64,000 bases of DNA from UBA4582 sp047630175 (GTDB lineage Bacteria > Pseudomonadota > Gammaproteobacteria > Pseudomonadales > Azotimanducaceae). The position numbers and the translations under genes were made by a program. Under the pieces are notes generated by a model. The model saw nothing but the letters and a program-made list of their open reading frames with translations. It did no database searches and was not told the origin of the DNA. The stretch lies in NCBI GenBank assembly GCA_047630175.1, contig JBLHVI010000010.1, positions 28,078-92,077 on the forward strand. The letters are read 5' to 3'. Positions 34,948-43,677 of the stretch are shown one piece after another (the first letter of the stretch is position 1; each line of letters begins with the position of its first letter).

Positions 34948-36387
34948 CTACACTAATTCAAAGTAGCGACGGTATTCCCATTCACTAATTTGCTGAGACG
35001 CTGGGTCGGCGTCGCTAGTGTGAAATGCCAACCATTCATTTTTGCGGGTCCGGCACCAATGCTCAACAAAGTCAGTACCCAACTCTACCGTCAGCAAGCT
35101 GTCGTTAGCCAGCGCCTCCGCGGCCGTTGTAATGCTGGCGGGTAATCGGGCAAAACGGGCGGGTAAGCCCCAGGCAAGTTTATTTAACTCTGCGGGAGGG
35201 ACGAGCTGGTTTCTAACGCCGGTGAGTCCGCCGGCTAGAATTACTGCCATGGCAATATAGGGGTTTAGATCAGCAGCACCGAGTCGGTGCTCAATGCGAC
35301 TGGCCGCAGCGCTGTTGCTGACAAGTCGCAATGCGGTGGATTTATTTTCCTCGCCCCAACTGACGGCCGTGGGCACAGCGCTGAAGTCAGTCAGCCGACG
35401 ATAAGAATTAATTGTAGGACATAAAAATGACACGGCGGCGGGTAGTGTTGCCATCAAACCACCGAGCCACTGCTGCATGAGGCTGGAGCGGTAGTCAACG
35501 CCATTGGCGTCGAAAAATGCTGAATCTCCAGCTTTATAAACTGCGGATGATGCCAACGCGTTTGGACTGTCGGGCGCCGCGTCTTGCAAGTAATGTAGTG
35601 AATGATGGATATGCATTCCCGATGCGTAGCTCTGGGTTGGCCGTGCCATAAATGTCACAGCCATTTGCTGGTCGACCGCTACCTCGTAAAGAATTTGCTT
35701 GGTGCGGATAGCGTTATCTGCTGCCTTAAGTGGATCAGTGGGTACCAGATTGAGTTCAATTTGACCGGTGCCAGCCTCGTCGTTCCAACCTTCCCAGGCG
35801 ATACCCTGCCATTCCATGCGGCGAATCACTTCGGTCATAAACGGGGCACTGTGGTAGGCGTTGCGCAGCAGGTAGATGTTCTGGTTGTTTGGCGACCCCA
35901 CTGGTTGCATCTGCTGATATTTTTTTCGACGTAGCTGCTCAAAACTATCATTGAAGAGAAAAAACTCGAGCTCGAAGGTGGCCTTAACCCCATAGCCGTA
36001 GGCTCCGACCTCAGCTATTTTTCGCTGTAATAGGCTACGCGGGCAGAGTTGCAAGGGTGTACCGTCGAGTTCCGTGAAATTGCCAAGGCAATGCCCAAGC
36101 GCAGGATTAGTGCCGTCTGAAATGAGGGTCGACAAATCTGGCTGTAACAGAATGTCGCCTAAAAATGCAGCGCGTTGGGGCTGCCAATGGGTCATCTGAG
36201 GACTCCCAGCAATATCCATAACCAGCGCCATATCGGATATTGTATGGCCATGGGGCAGACTCTTCAGAAACTTGTCTCGCTGCAGATATTTTCCTACAGA
36301 TGGGCCATCTAAGGTTGCAGCTGATGTTCTAATGATGTCGACATGATGCCTGTCAAGCCAGTCAGGCAGATCGTTATGATTAATCAC
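34948..36387 (-). CDS. glutamine synthetase family protein
   Basis: A 479-residue protein of the glutamine synthetase fold. Metal- and ATP-binding regions are ATFELEFFLF, GTGQIELNL and HIHHSL, and the carboxylate region is ENKSTALRLV. It lacks the adenylylation-site surroundings of GlnA. It is closer in type to gamma-glutamyl-amine ligases (PuuA-like), so it may join glutamate to an amine. It is the last gene of a three-gene operon and lies 7 nt after the SCP2-like gene. Confidence 0.82.
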   Translation of the reverse strand: MINHNDLPDWLDRHHVDIIRTSAATLDGPSVGKYLQRDKFLKSLPHGHTISDMALVMDIAGSPQMTHWQPQRAAFLGDILLQPDLSTLISDGTNPALGHCLGNFTELDGTPLQLCPRSLLQRKIAEVGAYGYGVKATFELEFFLFNDSFEQLRRKKYQQMQPVGSPNNQNIYLLRNAYHSAPFMTEVIRRMEWQGIAWEGWNDEAGTGQIELNLVPTDPLKAADNAIRTKQILYEVAVDQQMAVTFMARPTQSYASGMHIHHSLHYLQDAAPDSPNALASSAVYKAGDSAFFDANGVDYRSSLMQQWLGGLMATLPAAVSFLCPTINSYRRLTDFSAVPTAVSWGEENKSTALRLVSNSAAASRIEHRLGAADLNPYIAMAVILAGGLTGVRNQLVPPAELNKLAWGLPARFARLPASITTAAEALANDSLLTVELGTDFVEHWCRTRKNEWLAFHTSDADPASQQISEWEYRRYFELV

Positions 36388-36394
36388 GGGGGCC

Positions 36395-37099
36395 TTACCT
36401 GTGTTGAGTTGTGTCAGGGGTTGTTGCCGTTGCGATACGCGTCATGCTCGAGGCAGTGGCGGGACCATCGAGTTCCCCAAGCAAATGTTGCAAGGTCAGT
36501 CCGGTAAGAACACAAGCATGTTCCATACTGCTAACCATTTGGATATGACCTTTTTGAACAGCCTCCAATAACACCAAATCGCCGCTAAAAAGGCCAGCAA
36601 GGTGCTTGGCGCTGCCCTGTATCTCGATGTTATCGTGGCGCGCCTCAATCGGCGGCTCTTCTTGTACCAGCGATAACGTTTCAAGGGTGTCCGTGCAGAT
36701 CAGCAGCAAACGGGCAGGCACCCGAGGTCTGTGGCGTACCAATTGCCAAAAGCGCCTGGCAGCTTCTTGCCAAGGTCCATTTTCGGGCTCCAGCAATTGA
36801 CTGGCCTTGGCAAAAAATACAGGCCGGCGCCACAATCCTTCGACCCTTGGCTTGGTGTCAGAATTGAAATCTAAGTGAATGACGATCCGCGTATCGGCTT
36901 CTATGCCCGAACTGACCCGGATGTCATCGCTACCGATCACCACTGTCAGGCGCTGTTGATCGGTGGTGGATGCCATACCAAAGCTACCTTGTTGGTCCTG
37001 GGCGATGGCCATTAGCTTGGGTGACCCCAAGGCCCGAGCGATTCGCGCGCCGATAATCTTGACGATGGGCGCAGGATCCGGCCCCAGCGTCACTTTCAC
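36395..37099 (-). CDS. SCP2-like lipid-binding domain protein (tentative)
   Basis: A 234-residue protein without membrane segments. The C-terminal half (about 150-215, DNIEIQGSAKHLAGLFSGDLVLLEAVQKG) resembles the sterol-carrier-protein-2 fold; the N-terminal half looks like a second such domain. The GTG start overlaps the ribBX stop (GTGA), so it is translationally coupled to riboflavin synthesis. The role is unknown. Confidence 0.5.
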   Translation of the reverse strand: MKVTLGPDPAPIVKIIGARIARALGSPKLMAIAQDQQGSFGMASTTDQQRLTVVIGSDDIRVSSGIEADTRIVIHLDFNSDTKPRVEGLWRRPVFFAKASQLLEPENGPWQEAARRFWQLVRHRPRVPARLLLICTDTLETLSLVQEEPPIEARHDNIEIQGSAKHLAGLFSGDLVLLEAVQKGHIQMVSSMEHACVLTGLTLQHLLGELDGPATASSMTRIATATTPDTTQHR

Positions 37100-38211
37100 G
37101 TGTCGTTTTCCACAAACTCCACAACTTCCAAGCTAAATCCCGACAGGGCATTGTAACGTGTCGGCATGCCTAGAACGCGCATCTTACCAACGCCCAAATC
37201 ACGTAAGATTTGAGAGCCAGTGCCGATAACCCGATATACCCCAGACTCTGTATTAACGCGCTGGACCGGTGGCATTTCTGGAAACCAGCTCATCTGCTCC
37301 AGTTCCTCAGGTTTTGATCGCTCTTGATCGACAATAACCACAACGCCTTTACCTTCCTCAGCAATACGCGCCATGGACTCTGCTAACGACCAAGATTTCG
37401 CGAAGCCCGGTCTAATAGTGCCAATGGTATCGCGCAGTGTATTGAGAGTTTGGACTCTTACTAGGCAAGGCTCGTCCTCCTGAATATCACCCTTGACGAG
37501 CGCATAGTGAATACTATGGGAAATATTATCGGTGTAGGTCTTGAGCGTGAAATCACCGTGAGCAGTAGTGACTAATTTGTCTTCTACCTTCTCGATTGTT
37601 TTGTCATTAATCGTACGGTATTGGATTAAGTCGGCGATAGTTCCGAGCTTAATGCCGTGCTTTTCGGCAAACGCCTCGAGTTCCGGACGCTTGGCCATCG
37701 TGCCGTCTTCGTTCATAACCTCGACAATCACAGAAGCAGGCTCATAGCCTGCCATGCGTGCTAAGTCACAACCAGCCTCGGTATGACCAGCGCGTGTTAA
37801 TACGCCGCCTCGCTTGGCGATCAACGGAAATATATGCCCGGGCATGACGAGATCGTCAGGGTGAGCATTCTTAGCCACTGCGGTGCGTATTGTTTTCGCA
37901 CGATCTGCAGCTGAGATGCCCGTGGAAATACCGTGCGCTGCTTCAATAGAAACGGTGAAATTTGTTTCATGTAAAGAATTGTTAGTATCAACCATCAAAG
38001 GTAAGTTTAATTGGCGACCGCGCTCCTCTGTAACCGTCAGACAAATTAGGCCGCAGGCCTCGCGTGCCATCAAGGTAATATGCGCAGGTGTGATAACTTC
38101 CGCAGCAATGATCAGATCGCCTTCGTTTTCACGATCCTCGTCATCAATAATTAGGACCATTTTTCCCTGTCGGAAATCCTCAAGAATCTCTTCCGTTGTA
38201 CTGATTGCCAT
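37096..38211 (-). CDS. ribB: 3,4-dihydroxy-2-butanone-4-phosphate synthase with degenerate GTP cyclohydrolase II domain (RibBX type)
   Basis: A riboflavin-pathway enzyme of 371 residues that converts ribulose 5-phosphate to dihydroxybutanone phosphate. The N-terminal 200 residues carry the RibB motif DDEDRENEGDLI and HTEAGCDLARMAG. The C-terminal half has the RibA layout but lacks all three zinc-binding cysteines: the region reads VRVQTLNTLRDTIGTIRPGF where RibA has a CxxxC/CxC pattern. GTP cyclohydrolase activity is therefore not expected. Such RibB-X fusions are known in gammaproteobacteria. It is first in an operon with the SCP2-like and GS-like genes. Confidence 0.92.
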   Translation of the reverse strand: MAISTTEEILEDFRQGKMVLIIDDEDRENEGDLIIAAEVITPAHITLMAREACGLICLTVTEERGRQLNLPLMVDTNNSLHETNFTVSIEAAHGISTGISAADRAKTIRTAVAKNAHPDDLVMPGHIFPLIAKRGGVLTRAGHTEAGCDLARMAGYEPASVIVEVMNEDGTMAKRPELEAFAEKHGIKLGTIADLIQYRTINDKTIEKVEDKLVTTAHGDFTLKTYTDNISHSIHYALVKGDIQEDEPCLVRVQTLNTLRDTIGTIRPGFAKSWSLAESMARIAEEGKGVVVIVDQERSKPEELEQMSWFPEMPPVQRVNTESGVYRVIGTGSQILRDLGVGKMRVLGMPTRYNALSGFSLEVVEFVENDT

Positions 38212-38245
38212 GTTTACTCCATTGCTGGGGTGTTTCGGAGCCGCG

Positions 38246-38287
38246 ATTATACTGCAATTGTCCCGTATAATCTGTTCTCGAACAGAT
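38246..38287 (-). promoter_or_regulatory. ribBX promoter with an 8-bp palindrome over the -35 zone
   Basis: On the minus strand a TATAAT (38246-38251) lies 35 nt before the ribBX ATG. An inverted repeat ATCTGTTC-TC-GAACAGAT (38270-38287) starts 18 bp upstream and covers the -35 region, which lacks a good TTGACA. This looks like an operator for an activator or repressor. No FMN riboswitch is visible in the leader. Confidence 0.5.
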
Positions 38288-38461
38288 CTTGAATGTTATT
38301 GGTAAAGTAGCAGTGATACTGAACAAAAAGTTAGATACTGCGTACCAGTCATGGTGTACGACAAGGTATTGTACAGATGCTGATTCCTAAACTTGGATAT
38401 GGCGGTAAACTAAGAAAATAGCCAAGAGCCTCCGATTAACGTGGTTCAGAAATTGGATGAC

Positions 38462-39952
38462 ATGTTGAGTACTAATTTGATAGACAAGTTGCAAGAGACA
38501 CTGGGTAAGGATCAGCTAAGAAAGCGCTTAGAAGCAATATGTGAAGGTCATAGCGTCGCTGACAGGGCTCGCATGACGGTTTACGAGACCGACGGTTTGA
38601 CGGCTAAACGGCAGCTTCCCTGGCTGGTGTTACTGCCGTCGACCATTGAGCAGGTCGAACAGATTATGGCGCTATGTCATGCGCATCAGGTGCCTGTGGT
38701 AGCCAGAGGTGCTGGGACAGGCTTGTCGGGTGGCGCCATGCCGCATGCTGAGGGCGTTCTTCTGAGCCTAGCACGTTTTAACAAGATTCTGGCCGTGGAC
38801 ACCCGTAATCTAGTAGCCCGCGTCCAGCCGGGGGTGACTAACCTAGCTATCTCTGACCATGTCCGGCATTTAGGGCTGTTTTATGCCCCCGATCCATCGT
38901 CGCAAATTGCCTGTACTATTGGCGGCAATGTCGCTGAGAATTCTGGCGGTGTGCACTGCCTAAAATATGGCCTGACGGTCCACAATGTCCGTGCGTTAAC
39001 GCTCGTGTCACCATTGGGCGAGCGCTACGAGCTAGGGGCCGAAGCGTTCGACGCGCCGGGCTACGATCTGCTGGCATTACTACACGGCTCAGAAGGCATG
39101 CTTGGTATCGTTGTTGAAGTAACCGTTAAGTTGCTACCGCAGCCCGCGCAGGTAGCGGTTTTGCTAGCGTCTTTTGCTGAGGTCGGCAAAGCCGCAGATG
39201 CCGTGGGCGATATCATTAATAAAGGGATACTGCCCGCTGGTCTCGAAATGATGGACAAGTTGGCGATCTCAGCCGCTGAAGCTTTTGTGCATGCTGGCTA
39301 TCCGTTAGATGCTGCGGCGATTCTGATCTGTGAACTCGATGGTTCTGCGGCGGAGATCGAGTATCAGCAAGCACTGCTGACACAGGTCCTTATTGATGCC
39401 GGTGCGCAGCAAGTGCGTTGTGCGAAGAATGCCGAAGAGCGCCGTCTGTTATGGCTCGGACGCAAGGCGGCATTCCCCGCAGTAGGGCGGCTTGCACCCG
39501 ATTACTATTGCATGGATGGGACGATTCCACGGCGTGAACTGGCCAAAGTGTTAGCCCAGATCACGCAGCTATCGGCGCAACATGATCTGGCAGTGGCGAA
39601 TGTCTTTCATGCCGGCGATGGTAATCTGCACCCGCTTATTCTCTACGACGCCAACCAGTCGGGCCAGACCGAACGGGCTGAGGCGTTCGGTGCTGACATT
39701 TTGCGATTGTGCATAGATCATGGTGGTACGATCACCGGCGAACACGGTGTTGGTGTCGAGAAAATCAACGAGATGTGCCTACAATTCAGTGCTGATGAGT
39801 TGACGCTGTTTCATGGGGTGAAGGCGGCGTTCGATCCGCAAGGGCTGCTGAATCCGGGTAAAGCGGTGCCAACATTGCAGCGCTGCGCGGAATTCGGTGC
39901 TATGCACGTGCATCAAGGTGAGGAGAAATTCCCCGATCTGGAGCGATTTTGA
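38462..39952 (+). CDS. glcD: glycolate oxidase subunit GlcD (FAD-linked)
   Basis: The FAD-binding subunit of glycolate (or D-lactate-type 2-hydroxyacid) dehydrogenase, 496 residues from the ATG at 38462 (a GTG at 38441 is possible). The FAD motif PVVARGAGTGLSGGAMP is followed by DPSSQIACTIGGNVAENSGG and a C-terminal metal/substrate region with HAGDGNLHP and GEHGVG. The stop overlaps the glcE start (TGATG). It oxidises glycolate to glyoxylate together with GlcE and GlcF. Confidence 0.92.
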   Translation: MLSTNLIDKLQETLGKDQLRKRLEAICEGHSVADRARMTVYETDGLTAKRQLPWLVLLPSTIEQVEQIMALCHAHQVPVVARGAGTGLSGGAMPHAEGVLLSLARFNKILAVDTRNLVARVQPGVTNLAISDHVRHLGLFYAPDPSSQIACTIGGNVAENSGGVHCLKYGLTVHNVRALTLVSPLGERYELGAEAFDAPGYDLLALLHGSEGMLGIVVEVTVKLLPQPAQVAVLLASFAEVGKAADAVGDIINKGILPAGLEMMDKLAISAAEAFVHAGYPLDAAAILICELDGSAAEIEYQQALLTQVLIDAGAQQVRCAKNAEERRLLWLGRKAAFPAVGRLAPDYYCMDGTIPRRELAKVLAQITQLSAQHDLAVANVFHAGDGNLHPLILYDANQSGQTERAEAFGADILRLCIDHGGTITGEHGVGVEKINEMCLQFSADELTLFHGVKAAFDPQGLLNPGKAVPTLQRCAEFGAMHVHQGEEKFPDLERF

Positions 39953-40998
39953 TGCAAGAAAATGCAGTGACCACCGATTGGCTAGCGCGCATTGCTCACG
40001 CGCGTGTTCGGGGCGGTAGTCTTGGTATTCGCGGCGGCGGTAGCAAAGATTTTTACGGCGAGCCGACGGATGAGGCCGCTGTGATCGACACACGCGACTA
40101 CGCCGGTATGATTGAATATTCGCCCACGGAACTGGTGATGACCGCACGGGCGGGAACAAGCTTGGCAGAGATTCGGCAGACGTTGATGGACGCAGGTCAA
40201 TATTGGCCCTGCGACCCACCAGGTTTTGATGGTCAAGCGACCTTAGGCGGTTGTATTGCAGCCGGATTAGCCGGGCCAGGCCGGGCAACACGCGGTTCAG
40301 TCCGTGATTCAGTACTCGGCGTTGCAATACTCACCGGTAGCGGTCAAGCCCTGCACTTTGGGGGCCAAGTGATGAAGAATGTTGCGGGCTATGATGTGTC
40401 CCGTTTAATGGTGGGCAGTCTCGGCACATTGGGAATCCTGACGCAGGTGAGCTTTAAGGTATTGCCCTTACCCCAAGAAAGTTTGACCCTAGCGTATGAA
40501 GAGTCAATTGCAGCAGCGCAGGCGCGTTTTCTTGCAGTGAGTAACAGCACCGCACCATGCAGCGCAGCAGCTTGGATGGACGGCATAAGTTACCTACATT
40601 TTAGTGGCAGCCTGATAGGGGTCACGGACGCAAGGCAGTCAGCGGGCGGCGAGATAGTTGACAATGCCATATGGTCGCGATTGCGTGATCACAAAATCGA
40701 CAGTCTTCGAGACGCTGAGTCTTTGTGGCGTGTATCAGTTTTGCCTGATTCGACAGACTTGTTAGACGAGACCCAAGTACTAGAATGGCATGGTGGCCAA
40801 CGCTGGTTGTGCGATCCAGAATTTGATCCTCGCACGCGTATAAAGGCTGGTTATGCGACATTGTTCCGAGCGCCGAAGACGTCGCTGTCGCGATTTAGTC
40901 CTTTAAGTCCAGTTGTTGCCGGGCTACATCAACGCTTGAAGAAGGCATTTGATCCAGATCGGATTTTCAGTCCCGGTCGACTTTATCCAGATCTCTGA
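39952..40998 (+). CDS. glcE: glycolate oxidase subunit GlcE (FAD-binding)
   Basis: A 348-residue second FAD-type subunit, with GGGSKDFYG, the FAD loop PCDPPGFDGQATLGGCIAAGLAGPGR and the C-terminal DPDRIFSPGRLYPDL, all typical of GlcE. The ATG at 39952 overlaps the last base of the glcD stop. It completes the GlcD-GlcE-GlcF electron path. Confidence 0.92.
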   Translation: MQENAVTTDWLARIAHARVRGGSLGIRGGGSKDFYGEPTDEAAVIDTRDYAGMIEYSPTELVMTARAGTSLAEIRQTLMDAGQYWPCDPPGFDGQATLGGCIAAGLAGPGRATRGSVRDSVLGVAILTGSGQALHFGGQVMKNVAGYDVSRLMVGSLGTLGILTQVSFKVLPLPQESLTLAYEESIAAAQARFLAVSNSTAPCSAAAWMDGISYLHFSGSLIGVTDARQSAGGEIVDNAIWSRLRDHKIDSLRDAESLWRVSVLPDSTDLLDETQVLEWHGGQRWLCDPEFDPRTRIKAGYATLFRAPKTSLSRFSPLSPVVAGLHQRLKKAFDPDRIFSPGRLYPDL

Positions 40999-41060
40999 GA
41001 TTGGCATGTCGGACACGCCATACATGTGACGTATTTTAATTTTTTGATTCAGGAACACTA

Positions 41061-42323
41061 ATGCAGACTAATATTCATCCTGAACTCGCCTTGCGCAAGG
41101 ATGTCATCGAGGCCGATGAAATTTTGCGCAGCTGTGTTCATTGCGGTTTCTGTACTGCGACATGTCCTACTTACCAATTGCTGGGTGATGAATTGGACGG
41201 GCCGCGCGGGCGCATATATCTGATTAAAAATCTGCTGGAAGACAACGCGATTACACCGGATTCAGCCGCCCACCTTGATCGCTGCCTAACCTGTAGGGCT
41301 TGTGAAACAACCTGCCCATCGGGCGTTCGCTATGGTCGATTGCTTGATATTGGCAAGGGTCTGATTGCCGAACAGGGCGTCAGCACGCGTTGGACTAAGC
41401 GCATTATCTCCCGTTTGTTGCGCGTGGTCGTGCCGAATGCTTACTTGTTTGGGCCCTTGTTGCAGTTAGGCCAATGGTTTCGGCCATTGCTGCCGCGTAG
41501 TCTCAGCAGGCACATACCCAGAATTTCTGACAAAACCTATCCTGCCAATACCGCTTATAGCTTACAGGCGCCGCCGACTCGGCGCGTGTTGGTATTGCAG
41601 GGTTGTGTGCAAAAATCAGCAACACCACAGGTTAATCGTGCCTTATCACACCTACTGGGGGTACATCATGTGGCGACAGAATATCTTAACGAGGAATCGT
41701 GTTGCGGCTCACTTGATCATCATCTAGCGGCGCATGAAGCGGCTTTGGTCAGGATGCGGCGATTGATCGATCAGATCGAACCTCGCTTAGCGCAGGTCGA
41801 TGCCATTGTGTCTACTGCCAGCGGTTGCGGAGTAACCCTCAAAGAATATCCTGACTTGTTGCAAGATGATCCTGTTTATGGCCCGAAAGCGGCTTTGGTA
41901 TACGCGAAATTAATGGATGTGAGTGAACTGCTCTGTGACTATTCGTTCGAATGTCGACCGGCGCGCGTGGCCTTCCACGCACCTTGTACCCTGCAGCATG
42001 GACAAAAAATCACGGGCAAGGTCGAGCAGATACTTAGCAGTGCCGGCTTTGAGCTTAATGCGGTTCAAGACTCGCATTTGTGTTGCGGGTCAGCGGGTAC
42101 CTATTCTATTTTGCAAGCTGGTATTTCCGAAAGTTTGCTGGAGAATAAACTGGCGAGTTTGCAGGCCCAAAAGCCCGAGGTTATCGCCACTGCGAATATC
42201 GGTTGTCAGCTACATCTTCAGTCTGCCGCCGAAGTGCCCGTTGTTCATTGGGTGGAATTGCTTGCTGACAATTTGATACCGCAATCCACTCTTCTAGCGA
42301 ACGAAAGTACCAAGCGCCAGTAA
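41061..42323 (+). CDS. glcF: glycolate oxidase iron-sulfur subunit GlcF
   Basis: A 420-residue protein with two 4Fe-4S motifs (CVHCGFCTATCP and CLTCRACETTCP) near the N terminus and two CCG-type cysteine regions (EESCCGSLDHH and LCCGSAGTYS) further on. It carries electrons from GlcD/E to the respiratory chain. It is separated from glcE by 62 nt. The next gene on the other strand ends 8 nt away. Confidence 0.93.
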   Translation: MQTNIHPELALRKDVIEADEILRSCVHCGFCTATCPTYQLLGDELDGPRGRIYLIKNLLEDNAITPDSAAHLDRCLTCRACETTCPSGVRYGRLLDIGKGLIAEQGVSTRWTKRIISRLLRVVVPNAYLFGPLLQLGQWFRPLLPRSLSRHIPRISDKTYPANTAYSLQAPPTRRVLVLQGCVQKSATPQVNRALSHLLGVHHVATEYLNEESCCGSLDHHLAAHEAALVRMRRLIDQIEPRLAQVDAIVSTASGCGVTLKEYPDLLQDDPVYGPKAALVYAKLMDVSELLCDYSFECRPARVAFHAPCTLQHGQKITGKVEQILSSAGFELNAVQDSHLCCGSAGTYSILQAGISESLLENKLASLQAQKPEVIATANIGCQLHLQSAAEVPVVHWVELLADNLIPQSTLLANESTKRQ

Positions 42324-42331
42324 CCAGTTAT

Positions 42332-43270
42332 CTAGCGCAGGTTCCCCGCTTCTTTGTATAGCCACCAAAGTAGACCTTTTTGCGCGTGCAGTCGATTAGC
42401 AGCTTGTTCGTACATGATTGCTCGAGGATCACGCGTAACCTCGGCCGTGATTTCAAAACCGTCATGTATGGGCATATCGTGCATGATCTTGCAATTAATG
42501 CCTTCCAACAATGTCGCATTGAGTTGATAGGGCATCATGGTCTTGAGTTTGGCGGCATTTTCTTGCTGGTGGTCAGGGTTATTGAAATACTGCATATCGA
42601 TCCAAGTGTCTGTATAGACAAAGTCGGCATCCTTGACGGCCTGCCGTGGATCAGTTGTATGGGTGATCATGTCCGAATGCGCGAGGATGTCGACAACATC
42701 AGCATCGCCAGTCTCAGCGTTGTCGTTGCTCACCGGCGTCGCTAGGGTCATACGGATACCTAGCTTATGGCAGATAGTGATGAGCGAGTTGCTCACGTTA
42801 TTTTGCACACCCACATAGACAAAGTGTGCGTCGCGGATATCGCCAGCGTAATGCTCTTGCATAGTAAGTACGTCAGTAAGCGCTTGGCACGGATGGTAAA
42901 GATCGTCGCAGCCATTGATCACAGGCACCAGACTTGCACTCATAATCTTCTGCACGTCGCTGTGCTCATACAGACGCGCCATAATGCAGCTGACGTTGCG
43001 TGACAGGTAAGCTGTTTCATGCTCAATGCCCGACAGGACAAAGTTTGACGTTGCCCAATCGATATAGATGGCATGGCCACCCAATTCGGTCATGGCGACT
43101 TCAAATGACACACGGGTACGCGTGCTGGTTTTTTGAAATAACATCGCCATGGACTGGCGGTGCAGAATCCGGTCATAGCGACCGGGATCCGCTTTGATCT
43201 CGGCAGCCTTGGCCAAAATTGCCAAGATTTCCTCAGCGCTGAGGCCTTTAAGGTTCGGCAGGTGTCTCAT
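42332..43270 (-). CDS. aspartate/ornithine carbamoyltransferase family, atypical substrate site
   Basis: A 312-residue transcarbamylase. The carbamoyl-phosphate motif STRTR is at 49-53 and HPCQ at 126-129, so carbamoyl transfer is expected. The two ornithine signatures are altered: the SMG loop reads DTWIDMQ (221-227) and the HCLP motif reads HDMP (264-267), so the Cys that contacts ornithine is missing. The second substrate is probably not plain ornithine. No other arginine or pyrimidine gene is near. It is preceded by a terminator-in-leader arrangement (43267-43338). Confidence 0.85.
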   Translation of the reverse strand: MRHLPNLKGLSAEEILAILAKAAEIKADPGRYDRILHRQSMAMLFQKTSTRTRVSFEVAMTELGGHAIYIDWATSNFVLSGIEHETAYLSRNVSCIMARLYEHSDVQKIMSASLVPVINGCDDLYHPCQALTDVLTMQEHYAGDIRDAHFVYVGVQNNVSNSLITICHKLGIRMTLATPVSNDNAETGDADVVDILAHSDMITHTTDPRQAVKDADFVYTDTWIDMQYFNNPDHQQENAAKLKTMMPYQLNATLLEGINCKIMHDMPIHDGFEITAEVTRDPRAIMYEQAANRLHAQKGLLWWLYKEAGNLR

Positions 43271-43338
43271 GATGGGTCAAATTCCAAAAAAAAAAGCCCA
43301 GATAACTGGACTTCAGCTGGCTGTCTCGACGTTGACAT
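43267..43338 (-). CDS. 23-codon leader ORF overlapping the attenuator
   Basis: ATG at 43338 runs in frame through the terminator hairpin and its T run and stops at 43267-43269, where TGA overlaps the ATG of the carbamoyltransferase. The peptide would read MSTSRQPAEVQLSG then LFFLEFDPS. No clear ribosome site precedes it, so translation is uncertain. The layout resembles the pyrBI leader peptide of E. coli. Confidence 0.45.
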   Translation of the reverse strand: MSTSRQPAEVQLSGLFFLEFDPS

Positions 43339-43677
43339 TCTGACGATCAGCAGAGGTGAGAAACTAACTGATCGATTCGCCTATTACAAGTATCTGTCCG
43401 TTCTAAAACTTGGTAATTCTATTGCATATATTTTATTGCGTTTAAATAGCACGACTGACTAGACCGAGACGCATAGTGAAATCGTCGCCGTCAGTGTTGA
43501 CGAATATGTCCGAAAAACCAAATTTGTTTCTGAGCCAGACATTTAAGGTTCTCTGCAGTGCAGACCTGCGATATTGTCTGCAAGCAACGTTAAGTTACGC
43601 TGTGACCGGGCTTGTGACGAGAAAGGAGACAGCAATGGTAATCACTGTACGAAAGCAACACGCTTGGGAGGGTATTC
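43271..43677. other. divergent regulatory region, carbamoyltransferase/SRAP
   Basis: Besides the attenuator and leader ORF it contains an AT-rich stretch at about 43415-43450, where a minus-strand promoter is likely (for example TAGAAT). A 13-nt palindrome TCTGCA-G-TGCAGA lies at 43552-43564. A 19-codon frame in front of the SRAP gene (43635-43694) is listed separately. Confidence 0.45.
43286..43313 (-). terminator. intrinsic terminator in the leader of the carbamoyltransferase gene (attenuator)
   Basis: On the minus strand GTCCAG pairs with CTGGGC (one T-G wobble) around TTAT and is followed by ten T; two further A-T pairs extend the stem. It ends 16 nt before the ATG at 43270. No minus-strand gene lies between it and the divergent SRAP gene, so it can only terminate the leader transcript of the carbamoyltransferase itself. 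Confidence 0.75.

Noticed and set aside
38212..38440. FMN riboswitch upstream of ribBX
   Set aside because: None of the conserved RFN stems or the GGGGCGGGGUGAAAUUCC-type core is present on either strand.
43501..43677. LexA box upstream of the SRAP gene
   Set aside because: The palindrome TCTGCA-G-TGCAGA does not match CTGT-N8-ACAG, and no other match was seen.
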